A DNA stretch of 64,000 bases, from assembly GCF_027943725.1 (NCBI RefSeq), contig NZ_AP025696.1, positions 1,651,501 to 1,715,500 of the forward strand. Direction: 5' to 3'. This DNA comes from Nitrosophilus kaiyonis (GTDB taxonomy: Bacteria > Campylobacterota > Campylobacteria > Campylobacterales > Nitratiruptoraceae). Every line of letters begins with the position of its first letter. The first letter of the stretch is position 1. Under the pieces are notes generated by a model. It was given only the letters and a program-made list of their open reading frames with translations, did not search any database and had not been told where the DNA came from. Below, piece by piece: positions 45,066 through 53,879 of this stretch. The position numbers were made by a program, and so were the translations under genes.

Positions 45066-45109
45066 AAAATCTCCTCAATTTTTGATTTTGCTTTATTTTA
45101 TTAAAATTT

Positions 45110-45889
45110 TTATAAAAAACATTTAAATAATCTTTTTGCATTCTCTGTAGTTATATTACATACCTCATCAAAATCCATATTCAAAATCTCAGCTATTTTT
45201 TTCGCAATAAATATTGTATAGTAAGGCTCATTTCTTTTTCCTCTATATGGATGAGGAGTGAGATATGGAGAATCTGTCTCTATTAAAATTTTATTTATAG
45301 GAATTTTTGGAAGAATATTTACTAATTTTTTTGCATTTTTAAAAGTTATAACACCACCTATACCAAAGTAGAAATTGTGTTTATCTAAATCCAATAAAAT
45401 CTCACTTGCATTAAAGCAGTGCAACACACCACCAACCTCTTTTGCACCATTTTCTATTAAAATCTCTCTTGAATCAAAACTTGCTTCTCTTATATGAACA
45501 ATTAAAGGCTTATTTACCTCTTTTGCAATTTTTATATGCTCAATAAAAATCTCTTTTTGTCTTTTTTTTATCTTTTCTTTTTCCTTTTGCTCTTTAGGAA
45601 GTCTATAATAATCTAACCCACACTCGCCAACAGCTACACATTTTGGATGATCTAAAAATTTTAAAAGATAATCTTTATCAAACTTATCTATCTCATATGG
45701 ATGAACCCCGGCTGCGAAAAAAACTTCATCATACTTTTCACTAATCTCTTTTGCCCTCTCTAAATCATCAGGATCAGCTCCTGGAATGATAAATCCTTTA
45801 ACATCATGCTCTTTTGCTCTTTTTATAACTTCGTCCAAATCATCTTTAAACCTTTCATCATCCAAATGACAATGTGTATCAATTATCAA
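45110..45889 (-). CDS. tatD: TatD family metal-dependent hydrolase
   Basis: TIM-barrel metal enzyme of the TatD/YcfH family, with DNase activity in studied members. IIDTHCHLDDERF at the start gives the HxH metal site, followed by GVHPYEIDKF near 62, AVGECGLDYYR near 85, PLIVHIREA near 127, LHCFNASE near 154 and LIETDSPYLTPHPYRGKRNEP near 201. Length 259 is normal. It starts with TTG about five bases after GGAG. It is not part of Tat export despite the name. It precedes the mltD gene in the same direction. Confidence 0.92.
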   Translation of the reverse strand: MIIDTHCHLDDERFKDDLDEVIKRAKEHDVKGFIIPGADPDDLERAKEISEKYDEVFFAAGVHPYEIDKFDKDYLLKFLDHPKCVAVGECGLDYYRLPKEQKEKEKIKKRQKEIFIEHIKIAKEVNKPLIVHIREASFDSREILIENGAKEVGGVLHCFNASEILLDLDKHNFYFGIGGVITFKNAKKLVNILPKIPINKILIETDSPYLTPHPYRGKRNEPYYTIFIAKKIAEILNMDFDEVCNITTENAKRLFKCFL

Positions 45890-45896
45890 AATATCT

Positions 45897-46200
45897 CCTT
45901 TTTTAATTAGGCATTAGGAATTAGGAATTGGGAATTGGCCGCTTCACCCCTTATCCCCTTACCTCCTTACTTTCTAACTTTCTAACTCTCTCACTCACAA
46001 AAATCTAACCAAAAATCTTCATTCGCTTCGCTCATTTGATTTTTTTCAATGTAAACTAGCTGTTCGTATGCTCAGACACAAAATTCCTTGATTTCGGCTT
46101 CGCATATACTCTCGTCTTCGCTTCGGGACGCAAGCAAAGCAGTTTGCTTGCTCAAAGCTTCACTTTGCCCTCGCTCACTATCCCGCTATGCCCCTATTCC
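45897..46200 (-). repeat. Composite repeat spacer between recN and tatD
   Basis: This 304-base stretch holds no plausible gene. In gene sense (minus strand) it has GTGGAATAGGGGCATAGCGGGATAG at the recN stop, then structured element B (46001-46180), then C-poor octamers (GTTAGAAA, GTTAGAAA, GTAAGGAG) and a G-poor arm of CCCAATT and CCTAATT heptads just before the tatD ribosome site. The recN TAG stop lies in the word GTGGAATAGG, which also occurs in the spacers at 9.27 and 31.95 kb. Confidence 0.82.
46001..46180 (-). other. Structured dispersed element, copy B
   Basis: Minus-strand copy of the element at 31710. Flanks are nearly the same (GTGAGCGAGGG, GAAGCTTT, CGAAGACGAGAGTATATGCG, TGAGCATACGAACAGCT, AATCAAATGAGC, GAATGAAGATTT). 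The first hairpin, 46130-46151, is GCAAGCAAA-CTGC-TTTGCTTGC on the minus strand: same position, same nine-pair length and same CTGC loop as in copy A but a different stem sequence. It lies about 15 bases after the recN stop in recN direction. Confidence 0.75.
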
Positions 46201-47738
46201 ACTAATCTAGTATTACTTAACATCTTCTTAGCAAACTCTTGAGCCTCTTTTGTTATCTCTTCACCACTTATTATTCTAGCTATCTCTTTAATTCTATCAT
46301 TTAAATTTAACTCTTTTACAACACTTTTTCCATCCTCTTTAGTGACTAAAAAATGTTGATTGGCTAATGAACTAAGCTGAGATTGATGAGATATTGCAAA
46401 AATTTGATATTTTTTTGATAACTCTTTTAATATTTTTGCTACTCCCATTGACTCTTCACCACTAACATTTGCATCAATCTCATCTAAAATCAAAATATGA
46501 TTTTTGATATCTTTATATCTGCTCCATGCAGCCATAAAGGCAAGTCTTAGCCTATTAAACTCTCCTGAGCTTATATTTTTAAAATTTACACCTTGAAGCT
46601 CTAATGAAAAATGATCTGTACCTGTTTCATCCATCTCTTTTGAACTATATTTGATATTTGCTTTTGGAAGTTTTAGATCTTTTATAAATTTGTTAATATC
46701 TTCTTCTAAAAGAGTTGAAGCTTGTTTTCTGTATTTACTCAATTCATCTACTAATTTTTTCAAATCATCTAATAACTTTTGAAGCTCATTTTCTAATTTT
46801 TCCTTTTCAAAACTAATATTTTCATATTTTTTTAACTCTTTAACTTTTTTCTCTCTATATTCTATAGCTTCTTCTATAGAACCATATCTTCTTTTTAATT
46901 CTGATAGCTCTTCAATCCTATTTAAAATATTTTCGATATCCATATCCTCAAGTTCAAGCAATCTTTGCTTTTCATTTTCAAATATCTCTCTTAGTTCATT
47001 CATAGCTTCATCAAAAAAAGAGCTATCTTTTCCTATCTTTTCTAAAGCATCAATGATATAACTTTCATATTCAAAAATATTTTCTGCCCTAGTTATTGCC
47101 TCTTGAATTTTTTCTCTTTTTGAAAGATCTTTCTTGATAGAAATTAATTCCTCATATTCCCCTATTTTAGGAGAGACTCTATCTATTTTTTCAATTTCAT
47201 ATTTTGCAAATTCAATTAAATCATTTACTTTTTTTTCCTCTTCTTTAATCTTTTCATACTCTTCATTTAATTTTTTATATCTGTAATAACTATTTTTAAA
47301 TTGTTCTAAAATATTTTTAAAATCTTCGTATTTTTTTGAAGCAATATCATCTAAAACTTTTATAATATTTTTACTTTTAAAAATTTCTTCATCTTTTTGA
47401 CTCAAATAACTCACATAATTTTTAAAAATTTTTGATAAATTTTTTTTAGATACCATTTGTGAATTAATAAAATATCTTACTTTTTCTTTTTTTATTCCTT
47501 TTATAACTAATAATTCATCATTTTCTATTCCATAATCTTCTAAGTTTAAATCTATATCTAAAGTCACTTCGCTAACAGTAGCATTTTGATTTTTTAGTCC
47601 AAAAAGAGCAAGTATTGAATCAATTAAAACTGATTTTCCAGCACCACTTGGGCCAGTAAAAACAATAAGACCTTTTTTAAATTCTAATGAAATATTTTCA
47701 AAAGATAAGCAATTTTTTAAATAAAATCTCTCAATCAA
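46194..47738 (-). CDS. recN: DNA repair protein RecN
   Basis: SMC-like ATPase acting in double-strand break repair. The Walker A VFTGPSGAGKSVLID is near residues 30-44. Two coiled-coil arms occupy about 140-345 (KKLNEEYEKIKEEEKKVND; KEKLENELQKLLDDLKKLVDEL). The signature ISSGEFNRLRLAFMAAW and Walker B LILDEIDANVSGEES close the ATPase head. At 514 residues it is a little shorter than E. coli RecN. The TTG start abuts the nadK stop and uses its GGGGG as ribosome site. The last residues and TAG are in the repeat word. Confidence 0.92.
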   Translation of the reverse strand: MIERFYLKNCLSFENISLEFKKGLIVFTGPSGAGKSVLIDSILALFGLKNQNATVSEVTLDIDLNLEDYGIENDELLVIKGIKKEKVRYFINSQMVSKKNLSKIFKNYVSYLSQKDEEIFKSKNIIKVLDDIASKKYEDFKNILEQFKNSYYRYKKLNEEYEKIKEEEKKVNDLIEFAKYEIEKIDRVSPKIGEYEELISIKKDLSKREKIQEAITRAENIFEYESYIIDALEKIGKDSSFFDEAMNELREIFENEKQRLLELEDMDIENILNRIEELSELKRRYGSIEEAIEYREKKVKELKKYENISFEKEKLENELQKLLDDLKKLVDELSKYRKQASTLLEEDINKFIKDLKLPKANIKYSSKEMDETGTDHFSLELQGVNFKNISSGEFNRLRLAFMAAWSRYKDIKNHILILDEIDANVSGEESMGVAKILKELSKKYQIFAISHQSQLSSLANQHFLVTKEDGKSVVKELNLNDRIKEIARIISGEEITKEAQEFAKKMLSNTRLVE

Positions 47739-48578
47739 TTACATCCCCCAATGAAGCTTTTCTCTTAAAACTTCAAAATAGTTTCTCTCTAATCTATGAA
47801 TAAGTTTAGCACCAATTTTTGCCTTTTTTATTGTGATAGAATCTTCAGGAGTAAATTCATATATCTCTTGGCCATCTATAACCATTAACGCATTTTCTTT
47901 TACAGTTTTTATCTCTATCTCAAACTCTGCAGGCAATACAAGCGGCCTTTGTGTAAGTGAGTGAGGACATATTGGTGTTAAAATATATGCATCAGTTAAA
48001 GGATAAACTACCGGTCCACCTGAAGCAAGATTATAAGCAGTTGATCCAGTTGGAGTAGAGATAATCAATCCATCTCCATAATATGTATTAAACCATTTTT
48101 TATCTATAAATGCATCAACGTGAATCATTTTAGATATTGAACGCCTTGTAATAACTATATCATTAAAAGAATACATCTTCTCTTTTTTTCCAGATATCGA
48201 TGCTTCCATCATCATACGATTATCAATTCTATATTCACCTTTTTTTAATTTTTTTATAAAGTCTTCAATCTCATTTGGCAAAATATCAGTTAAAAAACCA
48301 AGTTTACCTACATATATTCCAAGAACTGGTTTATGGCATCTATAACTTCTTCTAACTAAAGAGATTAAAGTTCCATCGCCTCCAATAGATACTAAAATAT
48401 CGCTATCTTTACACATTGAATCAAACTCTTGTCCCATAACATCAATCATTGAGGCACTTATGCTATCTATTAAAACTTCAATATTCTCTTTTTCAAAAGC
48501 ACTCTTAATTTTAAAAAAAAGCTCTTTTAATTCAGGTGATGATGGTCTTAAGATTACTCCAACTTTTTTAATATCCAT
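47739..48578 (-). CDS. nadK: NAD kinase
   Basis: Phosphorylates NAD to NADP, with ATP or polyphosphate. The motif ILVSIGGDGTLISLVR near residues 60-75 holds the GGDGT signature. GKLGFLTDI near 92, TPTGSTAYNLASGGP near 163 and the C-terminal VIDGQE follow. Length 279 is normal. AAGGAAATTT precedes the ATG. recN follows without a gap, so the pair is one unit. The upstream spacer is of the two-arm type. Confidence 0.95.
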   Translation of the reverse strand: MDIKKVGVILRPSSPELKELFFKIKSAFEKENIEVLIDSISASMIDVMGQEFDSMCKDSDILVSIGGDGTLISLVRRSYRCHKPVLGIYVGKLGFLTDILPNEIEDFIKKLKKGEYRIDNRMMMEASISGKKEKMYSFNDIVITRRSISKMIHVDAFIDKKWFNTYYGDGLIISTPTGSTAYNLASGGPVVYPLTDAYILTPICPHSLTQRPLVLPAEFEIEIKTVKENALMVIDGQEIYEFTPEDSITIKKAKIGAKLIHRLERNYFEVLREKLHWGM

Positions 48579-48595
48579 AAATTTCCTTCATAATT

Positions 48596-48718
48596 TTAGT
48601 AATTGGTAATTAAGAATTGGGAATTAGTTTTCCTTCAACCTTCCCTCTTCTACCTTTTTCACTTTTTAAATCTTAAATCATACATCCATTACCAATATAC
48701 TAATAACTAATTTTATAT
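48596..48718 (-). repeat. Two-arm spacer in the divergent nadK/aspS gap
   Basis: On the minus strand the C-poor words GGGAAGGTTGAAGGAAAA are followed by CTAATTCCCAATTC and AATTACCAATTACTAA next to the nadK ribosome site. A further CCATTACCAATATACTAATAA faces aspS and pairs with TAGTAATTGGTAATT. Twenty-four bases around GAAGGTTGAAGGAAAA match the spacer at 31.97 kb. Confidence 0.7.
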
Positions 48719-48798
48719 TTCTTAAAGTCATAATTTTATCATAACTTAAACGAAACTCATGTAAAATCAGCCTCAAAAAAACTGTTAAAGGATATGAT

Positions 48799-50556
48799 TT
48801 GAGAACAGATTTCTGTGCTGAATTAAATGAAGAAGATACTGGCAAAGAGGTTGTTCTTTGTGGATGGGCCAATAGCTATCGTGATCATGGTGGTGTAATA
48901 TTTATTGACTTAAGAGATAAAACTGGAATTATTCAACTTGTATGTGATCCTGCAGATAGTCCAGAAGCTCATAAAATTGCTACTGAAGTTAGAGATGAAT
49001 ATGTTTTAATAGCTAAAGGAAAAGTAAGACTAAGAGGCGAAGGTTTAGAAAATCCAAAACTAAAAACCGGGAAAATAGAAGTAGTTGTTGATGAACTAAA
49101 AATAGAAAATAGAAGTGAACCGACACCTTTTGTTATTGGTGATGAAAATGTTAATGAAGAGATAAGATTAAAATATAGATATTTAGATCTTAGAACAAAA
49201 AAAGCTTATGAAACTTTTAGACTCAGAAGTAAAGCTGCAATTGCGGCAAGAAACTTTTTAGATGCAAATGGTTTTTTAGAAGTTGAAACACCTATACTTA
49301 CAAAATCTACTCCTGAAGGCGCAAGGGATTATCTAGTTCCAAGTAGATTATATCCTGGAGAGTTTTATGCACTTCCACAATCTCCACAGCTTTTTAAGCA
49401 GCTTTTGATGGTAAGTGGTTTTGATAGATATTTTCAGATTGCAAAATGTTTTAGAGATGAGGATTTAAGAGCAGATAGACAGCCAGAATTTACTCAAATA
49501 GATGTTGAGATGAGTTTTTGCACTGAAGATGATGTGATAAATATAGCTGAAGGATTGATAAAAACGATATTTGCTGCATGCGGAATAAATATAAAAACTC
49601 CATTTAAAAGAATGCCTTATACTGAAGCTATGGAAAACTATGGAACTGATAAACCAGATTTAAGATTTGATTTAAAACTTGTTGATGTTATTGATATCTT
49701 TGAAAATACAAATTTAAAAGTTTTTAGAGAGATTGCACAATTTAAAAAATTAAATCGTATAAAAGCTCTTCCAGTACCAGGGGGAGAAAAACTAACAAGA
49801 AAAGAGATAGATTCACTAACAGAATTTGTTGCTAAATTTGGTGCTAAAGGCCTTGCTTGGGTAAAAGTAAAAGAGAATAATGAGCTTCAAGGACCTATTG
49901 TAAAATTTTTAAGTGATGAAGAAAAAAATGCTCTTATTGAAAGATGCAATGTAAAAAATGGAGATTTGATATTTTTTGGAGCTGGAAGTAAAAGAGTAGT
50001 TTTAGATTATATGGGAAGATTAAGAGATAGATTGGGTGATATGCTAGGCTTAAAAGATCCAAATGTATATGAATTTTTATGGGTTGTAGATTTTCCTATG
50101 TTTGAAATTGAAGAAGGGCACGTAAAAGTTAAAGCTCTTCATCATCCATTTACAATGCCAAAAAATATAGATGAAGAAGAGATTGAAGATATGACAAGCC
50201 AAGCTTATGATATGGTTGTTAATGGAGTTGAGTTAGGTGGTGGAAGTATAAGGATACATAAAACAGAAATTCAAAAGAAAGTATTTGAAATTCTTGGCAT
50301 AACCCAGGAAGAAGCAGAAGAAAAATTTGGATTTTTACTAGAAGCTTTAAAATTTGGTGCACCTCCACATGGGGGATTTGCTATAGGTTTTGATAGACTT
50401 ATAATGCTTTTAACAAAAAAAGATAATATTAGAGATGTTATAGCTTTTCCAAAAACGCAAAAAGCACAATGTTTATTAACAAATGCACCAAGTAAAGTAG
50501 AGCCAGATCAATTAAAAGAGTTACATATAAGAGTTAGAGAACCAAAAAAAGTATGA
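48799..50556 (+). CDS. aspS: Aspartyl-tRNA synthetase
   Basis: Class II synthetase. An N-terminal OB-fold anticodon domain ([21 protein letters not shown], about 17-37) precedes the catalytic domain with motif 1 [20 protein letters not shown], motif 2 [20 protein letters not shown], the bacterial GAD insertion (about 275-410) and motif 3 [13 protein letters not shown]. Length 585 is normal. Most Campylobacterota lack AsnRS and use a non-discriminating AspRS with GatCAB amidation; that is family knowledge and not visible here. The start is a TTG six bases after AAAGGA. It overlaps the feoA-like gene by four bases. Confidence 0.95.
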   Translation: MRTDFCAELNEEDTGKEVVLCGWANSYRDHGGVIFIDLRDKTGIIQLVCDPADSPEAHKIATEVRDEYVLIAKGKVRLRGEGLENPKLKTGKIEVVVDELKIENRSEPTPFVIGDENVNEEIRLKYRYLDLRTKKAYETFRLRSKAAIAARNFLDANGFLEVETPILTKSTPEGARDYLVPSRLYPGEFYALPQSPQLFKQLLMVSGFDRYFQIAKCFRDEDLRADRQPEFTQIDVEMSFCTEDDVINIAEGLIKTIFAACGINIKTPFKRMPYTEAMENYGTDKPDLRFDLKLVDVIDIFENTNLKVFREIAQFKKLNRIKALPVPGGEKLTRKEIDSLTEFVAKFGAKGLAWVKVKENNELQGPIVKFLSDEEKNALIERCNVKNGDLIFFGAGSKRVVLDYMGRLRDRLGDMLGLKDPNVYEFLWVVDFPMFEIEEGHVKVKALHHPFTMPKNIDEEEIEDMTSQAYDMVVNGVELGGGSIRIHKTEIQKKVFEILGITQEEAEEKFGFLLEALKFGAPPHGGFAIGFDRLIMLLTKKDNIRDVIAFPKTQKAQCLLTNAPSKVEPDQLKELHIRVREPKKV

Positions 50557-50780
50557 GATTAATAGACGCAAAAAGTGGTGATATTGTAAAAATTGTTGGT
50601 TTTGAAGGTGAATGTGACGAATTTAAATGTAGATTATCAGCCATGGGTTTTATGATAGGTGATATAATAAAAGTATTAAACAAAGGTTTTTTTGGACCAA
50701 TACAAATAGAAGCAAATGGTGCAAAAATAGCTCTTTGCAGGGGACAAGCACAAAAAATACTTGTTAAAAAAGTTGAGTAG
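50553..50780 (+). CDS. FeoA-domain protein (second copy)
   Basis: A 75-residue SH3-like FeoA-domain protein: [61 protein letters not shown]. The SAMGxxxGDxI core matches feoA at 17.7 kb, but this copy has three Cys and no feoB beside it. It starts within the aspS stop (ATGA) and lies ahead of adk. It may be an FeoB partner acting from a distance or a regulatory FeoA-like domain. The terminal Val-Glu and TAG are written by the repeat word GTTGAGTAG, as in the other feoA. Confidence 0.85.
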   Translation: MRLIDAKSGDIVKIVGFEGECDEFKCRLSAMGFMIGDIIKVLNKGFFGPIQIEANGAKIALCRGQAQKILVKKVE

Positions 50781-50888
50781 TTAAGTAATTGAGGGGTTGA
50801 GTAGTTAAGTGGTTTTTATTTCATTACTACTCAACTATTTTAACCACTAAATAATAACAACTCAACCAATTTAACTTTTTTAACTAAT
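50770..50888 (+). repeat. Two-arm spacer between the feoA-like gene and adk
   Basis: C-poor words GTTGAGTAGTTAAGTAATTG and GGGGTTGAGTAGTTAAGTGG begin in the last codons of the upstream gene. The loop TTTTTATTTCATT follows, then CTACTCAACTATTTTAACCA and AACTCAACC. About 48 bases from GAGTAGTTAAGTGG onward match the spacer at 60.15 kb on the other strand with one difference. Confidence 0.85.
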
Positions 50889-50910
50889 ATAACCAAACGA
50901 GGAGAAAACA

Positions 50911-51486
50911 ATGAAAAAGCTTTTTTTAATTATTGGAGCACCTGGTAGTGGAAAAACTACAGATGCTGAAATTATTGCAAAAAGAAATTCTGATAAATTT
51001 GCTCACTATTCTACAGGTGAGCTTCTTAGAGAAGAGGTAAAAAAAGGAACTGCTCTTGGAGCAACAATTGCTAGTTATGTTGACAATGGGAAACTTGTTC
51101 CTTTAGATATTGTAATTGATACCATTGTTAATGCCATTAAAAATAGCGATAAAGAAGTTATTATTATAGATGGTTTTCCTAGAAGCGTTGAACAGATGAA
51201 AGCTCTTGATGAAATACTTTCAAAAAATCCTGATATTAAACTTGAATCTGTAATTGAAGTAGTTGTAAGTGAAGATGTAGCAAGAGAGAGAGTTTTAGGT
51301 AGAGCAAGAGGTGCTGATGATAATGTTGAAGTTTTTAATAATAGAATGAAAGTTTATTTAGAACCATTAGGGGAAATTGAAAAATTTTATGAAGAGAAAG
51401 GATTACTAAAAAAAATTAATGGTGAAAGAACTATCGAAGAGATAGTTGATGAGATGGAAGAGTTTATAAAGAGTAAAATTGGTTAA
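50911..51486 (+). CDS. adk: Adenylate kinase
   Basis: Interconverts ATP + AMP and two ADP. The P-loop [14 protein letters not shown] is near residues 8-21, the AMP-binding region [11 protein letters not shown] near 32 and [12 protein letters not shown] near 84. The LID is the short form ([20 protein letters not shown]) without zinc cysteines, so the total is 191 residues, as in Campylobacter. GAGGAG precedes the ATG. The C-terminal Lys-Ile-Gly and TAA stop are part of the ATTGGTTA repeat words of the next spacer. Confidence 0.95.
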   Translation: MKKLFLIIGAPGSGKTTDAEIIAKRNSDKFAHYSTGELLREEVKKGTALGATIASYVDNGKLVPLDIVIDTIVNAIKNSDKEVIIIDGFPRSVEQMKALDEILSKNPDIKLESVIEVVVSEDVARERVLGRARGADDNVEVFNNRMKVYLEPLGEIEKFYEEKGLLKKINGERTIEEIVDEMEEFIKSKIG

Positions 51487-51568
51487 TTGGTATATTGGTT
51501 ATTAGTTATTGGTAAAAAGTTAAATATCTAATATACCAATACACAAATAACCAATTACCATTGTTAAA
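51476..51568 (+). repeat. Two-arm spacer between adk and the cinA-like gene
   Basis: C-poor words ATTGGTTAATTGGTATATTGG and TTATTAGTTATTGGTA begin in the last two adk codons. The G-poor arm TAATATACCAATACAC and AAATAACCAATTACCA pairs with them and ends at the next ribosome site. The word TTGGTAT is not used elsewhere, yet the plan is the same. Confidence 0.8.
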
Positions 51569-51576
51569 GGAGTTGC

Positions 51577-52335
51577 GTGTCAATAAAAAATCCAAACTTC
51601 TATCTTGTGATAATAGGTACTGAAATATTAAATGGACGAAGAGAGGATAAACATTTTAAATTTGTAAGAGATGAACTTTTAAAAAGAGGTTGGGAATTAA
51701 CAGCAACTTTTATAATAAATGATAATCCTAGTTTAATAGAAAAAACTTTTAGACTTATTAAAGATGATCCTAAAAGTGTAATGTTTAGTTTTGGTGGAAT
51801 TGGTGCAACTCCAGATGATTTAACAAGAGAGATTGCTGCTAAAGTTTTTAGAAACTCTCAAATGGAAGAGAATAGTAAAGCAAAAGAGCTAATAATTGAA
51901 CAGTTCAAAGAAAAAGCATATCCATATAGAATAAATATGGCAAAATTGCCTAAAAATGCAAAACTATTACCAAATCCAGTAAATAAAGTCCCAGGATTTT
52001 ATCTTGATGAAAGATACTTTTTTGTTCCTGGTTTTCCTCAAATGTCTCATTTTATGATTAAGTATGCTCTTGATAAGTATTATCCAAAAAATAGTGAAAA
52101 ATATAGATATACTATATGTGTTGAAGCAAGTGAAAATGATTTAATGGATATTATGAAAAAAATACCAAAAGATGTTGAATTTTCTTCACTTCCTTCTATA
52201 GAAGAAGGACAATACAAAGATGTTATCTCTATAGCTTCATATAGTAATGATGAAGCAAAAAATTGGATTGAATTTTTTATAAAAGAGGTTGAGAAAAAAG
52301 GCTTTAAATATAAAAAAGGCAAAAATTGCATATAG
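51577..52335 (+). CDS. CinA-like molybdopterin-binding domain protein
   Basis: Corresponds to the N-terminal MoaB/MogA-like domain of CinA (FYLVIIGTEILNGRREDKH, then SVMFSFGGIGATPDDLTRE, GFPQM) without the nicotinamide-nucleotide amidase domain. The C-terminal part (about 165-252) is unlike CinA-C. Similar stand-alone proteins are annotated competence/damage-inducible protein A, though the role is not established; ADP-ribose pyrophosphatase activity is known for other CinA members. The GTG start follows AAAGGAG; a TTG one codon earlier is possible. It overlaps the next gene by ten bases. Confidence 0.8.
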   Translation: MSIKNPNFYLVIIGTEILNGRREDKHFKFVRDELLKRGWELTATFIINDNPSLIEKTFRLIKDDPKSVMFSFGGIGATPDDLTREIAAKVFRNSQMEENSKAKELIIEQFKEKAYPYRINMAKLPKNAKLLPNPVNKVPGFYLDERYFFVPGFPQMSHFMIKYALDKYYPKNSEKYRYTICVEASENDLMDIMKKIPKDVEFSSLPSIEEGQYKDVISIASYSNDEAKNWIEFFIKEVEKKGFKYKKGKNCI

Positions 52336-52601
52336 TCAATCTTCTAATCACTCTTGATCTTCCATATGTAAAGAGTAAAAAAGGTAGAAGAAAAATTATA
52401 AACTCTATAAAAGAGAGATTATCAAAGCATAATCTATCAATTTTAGATATTTCAAGTGAATATCCAAAAGAGGCAGAAATTGCTATTGCTTTTTTATCTT
52501 TAAGTGAAATAGATGCTAAGAAAAAAATTCAAACTATAGAAAAAATTTTAGATAGATATTTTAGTGATGTCGAATACTCCATCTCTTATGAAATTTTATA
52601 G
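52326..52601 (+). CDS. DUF503 / YlxP-like protein
   Basis: Small protein of about 91 residues with the ferredoxin-like pattern of DUF503: NLLITLDLPYVKSKKGRRKIINSIKERLSKHN, ILDISSEYPKEAEIAIAFLS, KKIQTIEKILDRYF. YlxP members occur near ribosome and translation genes in other bacteria, but their activity is unclear. The start is a TTG six bases after AAAGG, inside the 3' end of the upstream gene. Family assignment is by pattern and so moderate. Confidence 0.7.
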   Translation: MHIVNLLITLDLPYVKSKKGRRKIINSIKERLSKHNLSILDISSEYPKEAEIAIAFLSLSEIDAKKKIQTIEKILDRYFSDVEYSISYEIL

Positions 52602-52683
52602 TTTATATATTTAATTTGACTTCTTACTATTTTCCAAATAAAATTTAAAATATTAAAAATATCTACTAAAAAAAGGAAAATAA

Positions 52684-53217
52684 ATGGCTTATATAAATTT
52701 ACCAGAATTTGAAGAGATGACACCTTCTATTCAAGAAAAAGCAAGACCAATTTTAGAAAAAACTGGAACATTGGGAGAAATTTTTAAGCTTTTAGCAATT
52801 GATGAAAATATTTATAATGCTACAGACACAATGGTACAAAACTATCTTTTAAAACAAACTCATCTTCCATACTATATTAAAGAAGCAATTGCTCTTTTAA
52901 TATCAAAAGAGAATAGTTGTAAAATGTGTGTGGATGTACATAAAAATATCGCAAAAATGTTAGGTCTTACACAGGAACAAATTGATGAGATTTTATCCGG
53001 TATAGAAGCAATGCATACAGATGATAAAACAAAAGCTTTACTAAATTTTTGTATAAGGGCTTCAAAAAAAGACAACTATAAAATGACAAAAGAAGATATT
53101 GAAAATATAAAAAATTTTGGCTGGAGTGATGTAGAGATTGTTGAAGCAGTAGCCATAACAGGTTACTTTAATTACATAAATACACTTTCTAATGTATTTG
53201 GACTAGGCAAAGATTAA
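52684..53217 (+). CDS. Carboxymuconolactone decarboxylase / AhpD-like protein
   Basis: All-helical protein of the AhpD-like superfamily. The redox motif CKMCVDVHKNIAKMLG near residues 79-94 has the CxxC...H arrangement used as peroxidase or disulfide reductase active site. Upstream, YIKEAIALLISKENS and downstream the second helical half GWSDVEIVEAVAITGYFNYINTLSNV are typical. Length 177. AAAGGAAAAT precedes the ATG. The role in peroxide or general redox defence is by analogy. It is likely a separate unit, with AT-rich spacers on both sides that hold nothing else clear. Confidence 0.85.
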   Translation: MAYINLPEFEEMTPSIQEKARPILEKTGTLGEIFKLLAIDENIYNATDTMVQNYLLKQTHLPYYIKEAIALLISKENSCKMCVDVHKNIAKMLGLTQEQIDEILSGIEAMHTDDKTKALLNFCIRASKKDNYKMTKEDIENIKNFGWSDVEIVEAVAITGYFNYINTLSNVFGLGKD

Positions 53218-53272
53218 AGTTTATATGTTGTGAAAAAATCTATATATAATCTTAAATAAAAGAAAAATTTAA

Positions 53273-53278
53273 TATAAT
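53273..53278 (+). promoter_or_regulatory. Probable -10 element for ppa
   Basis: TATAAT at the end of a T/A-rich stretch, 29 bases ahead of the ppa ATG. A second TATAAT at 53245-53250 could also serve. Confidence 0.45.
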
Positions 53279-53307
53279 TGCAGCAAATTTTATGTCAGGA
53301 GAAAAAA

Positions 53308-53826
53308 ATGAATATAGAAAAAATTGGACATGGTGAAAATCCAGATAAAGTGCATGCTCTTATTGAAATTCCTTATGGATCAAATATAAAATATGAATTG
53401 GATAAAGAAAGTGGTGCAATTTGGGTAGATAGAGTAATGTATAGTGCAATGTACTATCCTGCAAATTATGGATTTGTTCCAAATACTCTTGCAGCAGATG
53501 GAGATCCTGCAGATATACTTGTTTTAAATGAATACCCTTTGATGCCAGGAAGCGTAATAAAATGTAGACTTATAGGTGTTCTAATCATGGAAGATGAAAG
53601 TGGAATGGATGAAAAACTAATAGCCGTTCCTGTAAGTAAAGTTGATCCTTCTTATGATAACATCAAATCTATTGAAGATTTACCAAAACATACTTTGGAT
53701 AAAATCAAAAACTTTTTTGAAACATATAAAATTCTTGAGCCAAATAAATGGGTAAAAGTTAAAGAGTATAAAGGAAAAGAGGAAGCTCAAAAAATCCTTC
53801 AAGAAGCTATCGATAATTATAAATAA
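53308..53826 (+). CDS. ppa: Inorganic pyrophosphatase
   Basis: Family I cytoplasmic pyrophosphatase that hydrolyses PPi with Mg2+, pulling biosynthetic reactions forward. EIPYGSNIKYELDKESGAIWVDRV near residues 21-44, the signature DGDPADILVL near 69-78, and DDKLIAVPVSKVDP-like DEKLIAVPVSKVDP near 104 are present. Length 172 is normal. AGGAG is six bases before the chosen ATG. An upstream in-frame start would add ten residues not fitting the family. Confidence 0.96.
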   Translation: MNIEKIGHGENPDKVHALIEIPYGSNIKYELDKESGAIWVDRVMYSAMYYPANYGFVPNTLAADGDPADILVLNEYPLMPGSVIKCRLIGVLIMEDESGMDEKLIAVPVSKVDPSYDNIKSIEDLPKHTLDKIKNFFETYKILEPNKWVKVKEYKGKEEAQKILQEAIDNYK

Positions 53827-53832
53827 TTTTTA

Positions 53833-53856
53833 TGGCAATAGATTTTTCTATTGCCA
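53833..53856. terminator. Hairpin between convergent ppa and amiC
   Basis: TGGCAATAG and CTATTGCCA form a perfect nine-pair stem with a six-base loop in the 53-base gap. A/T-rich flanks on both sides allow it to serve both genes, though the T-runs are weak. Confidence 0.6.
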
Positions 53857-53879
53857 ATTAATAAAAATATCTTTAAAGC

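Noticed and set aside
53221-53307. Regulatory leader of ppa
   Set aside because: The gap is plain AT-rich sequence with two TATAAT boxes; no repeat or stable fold was evident.
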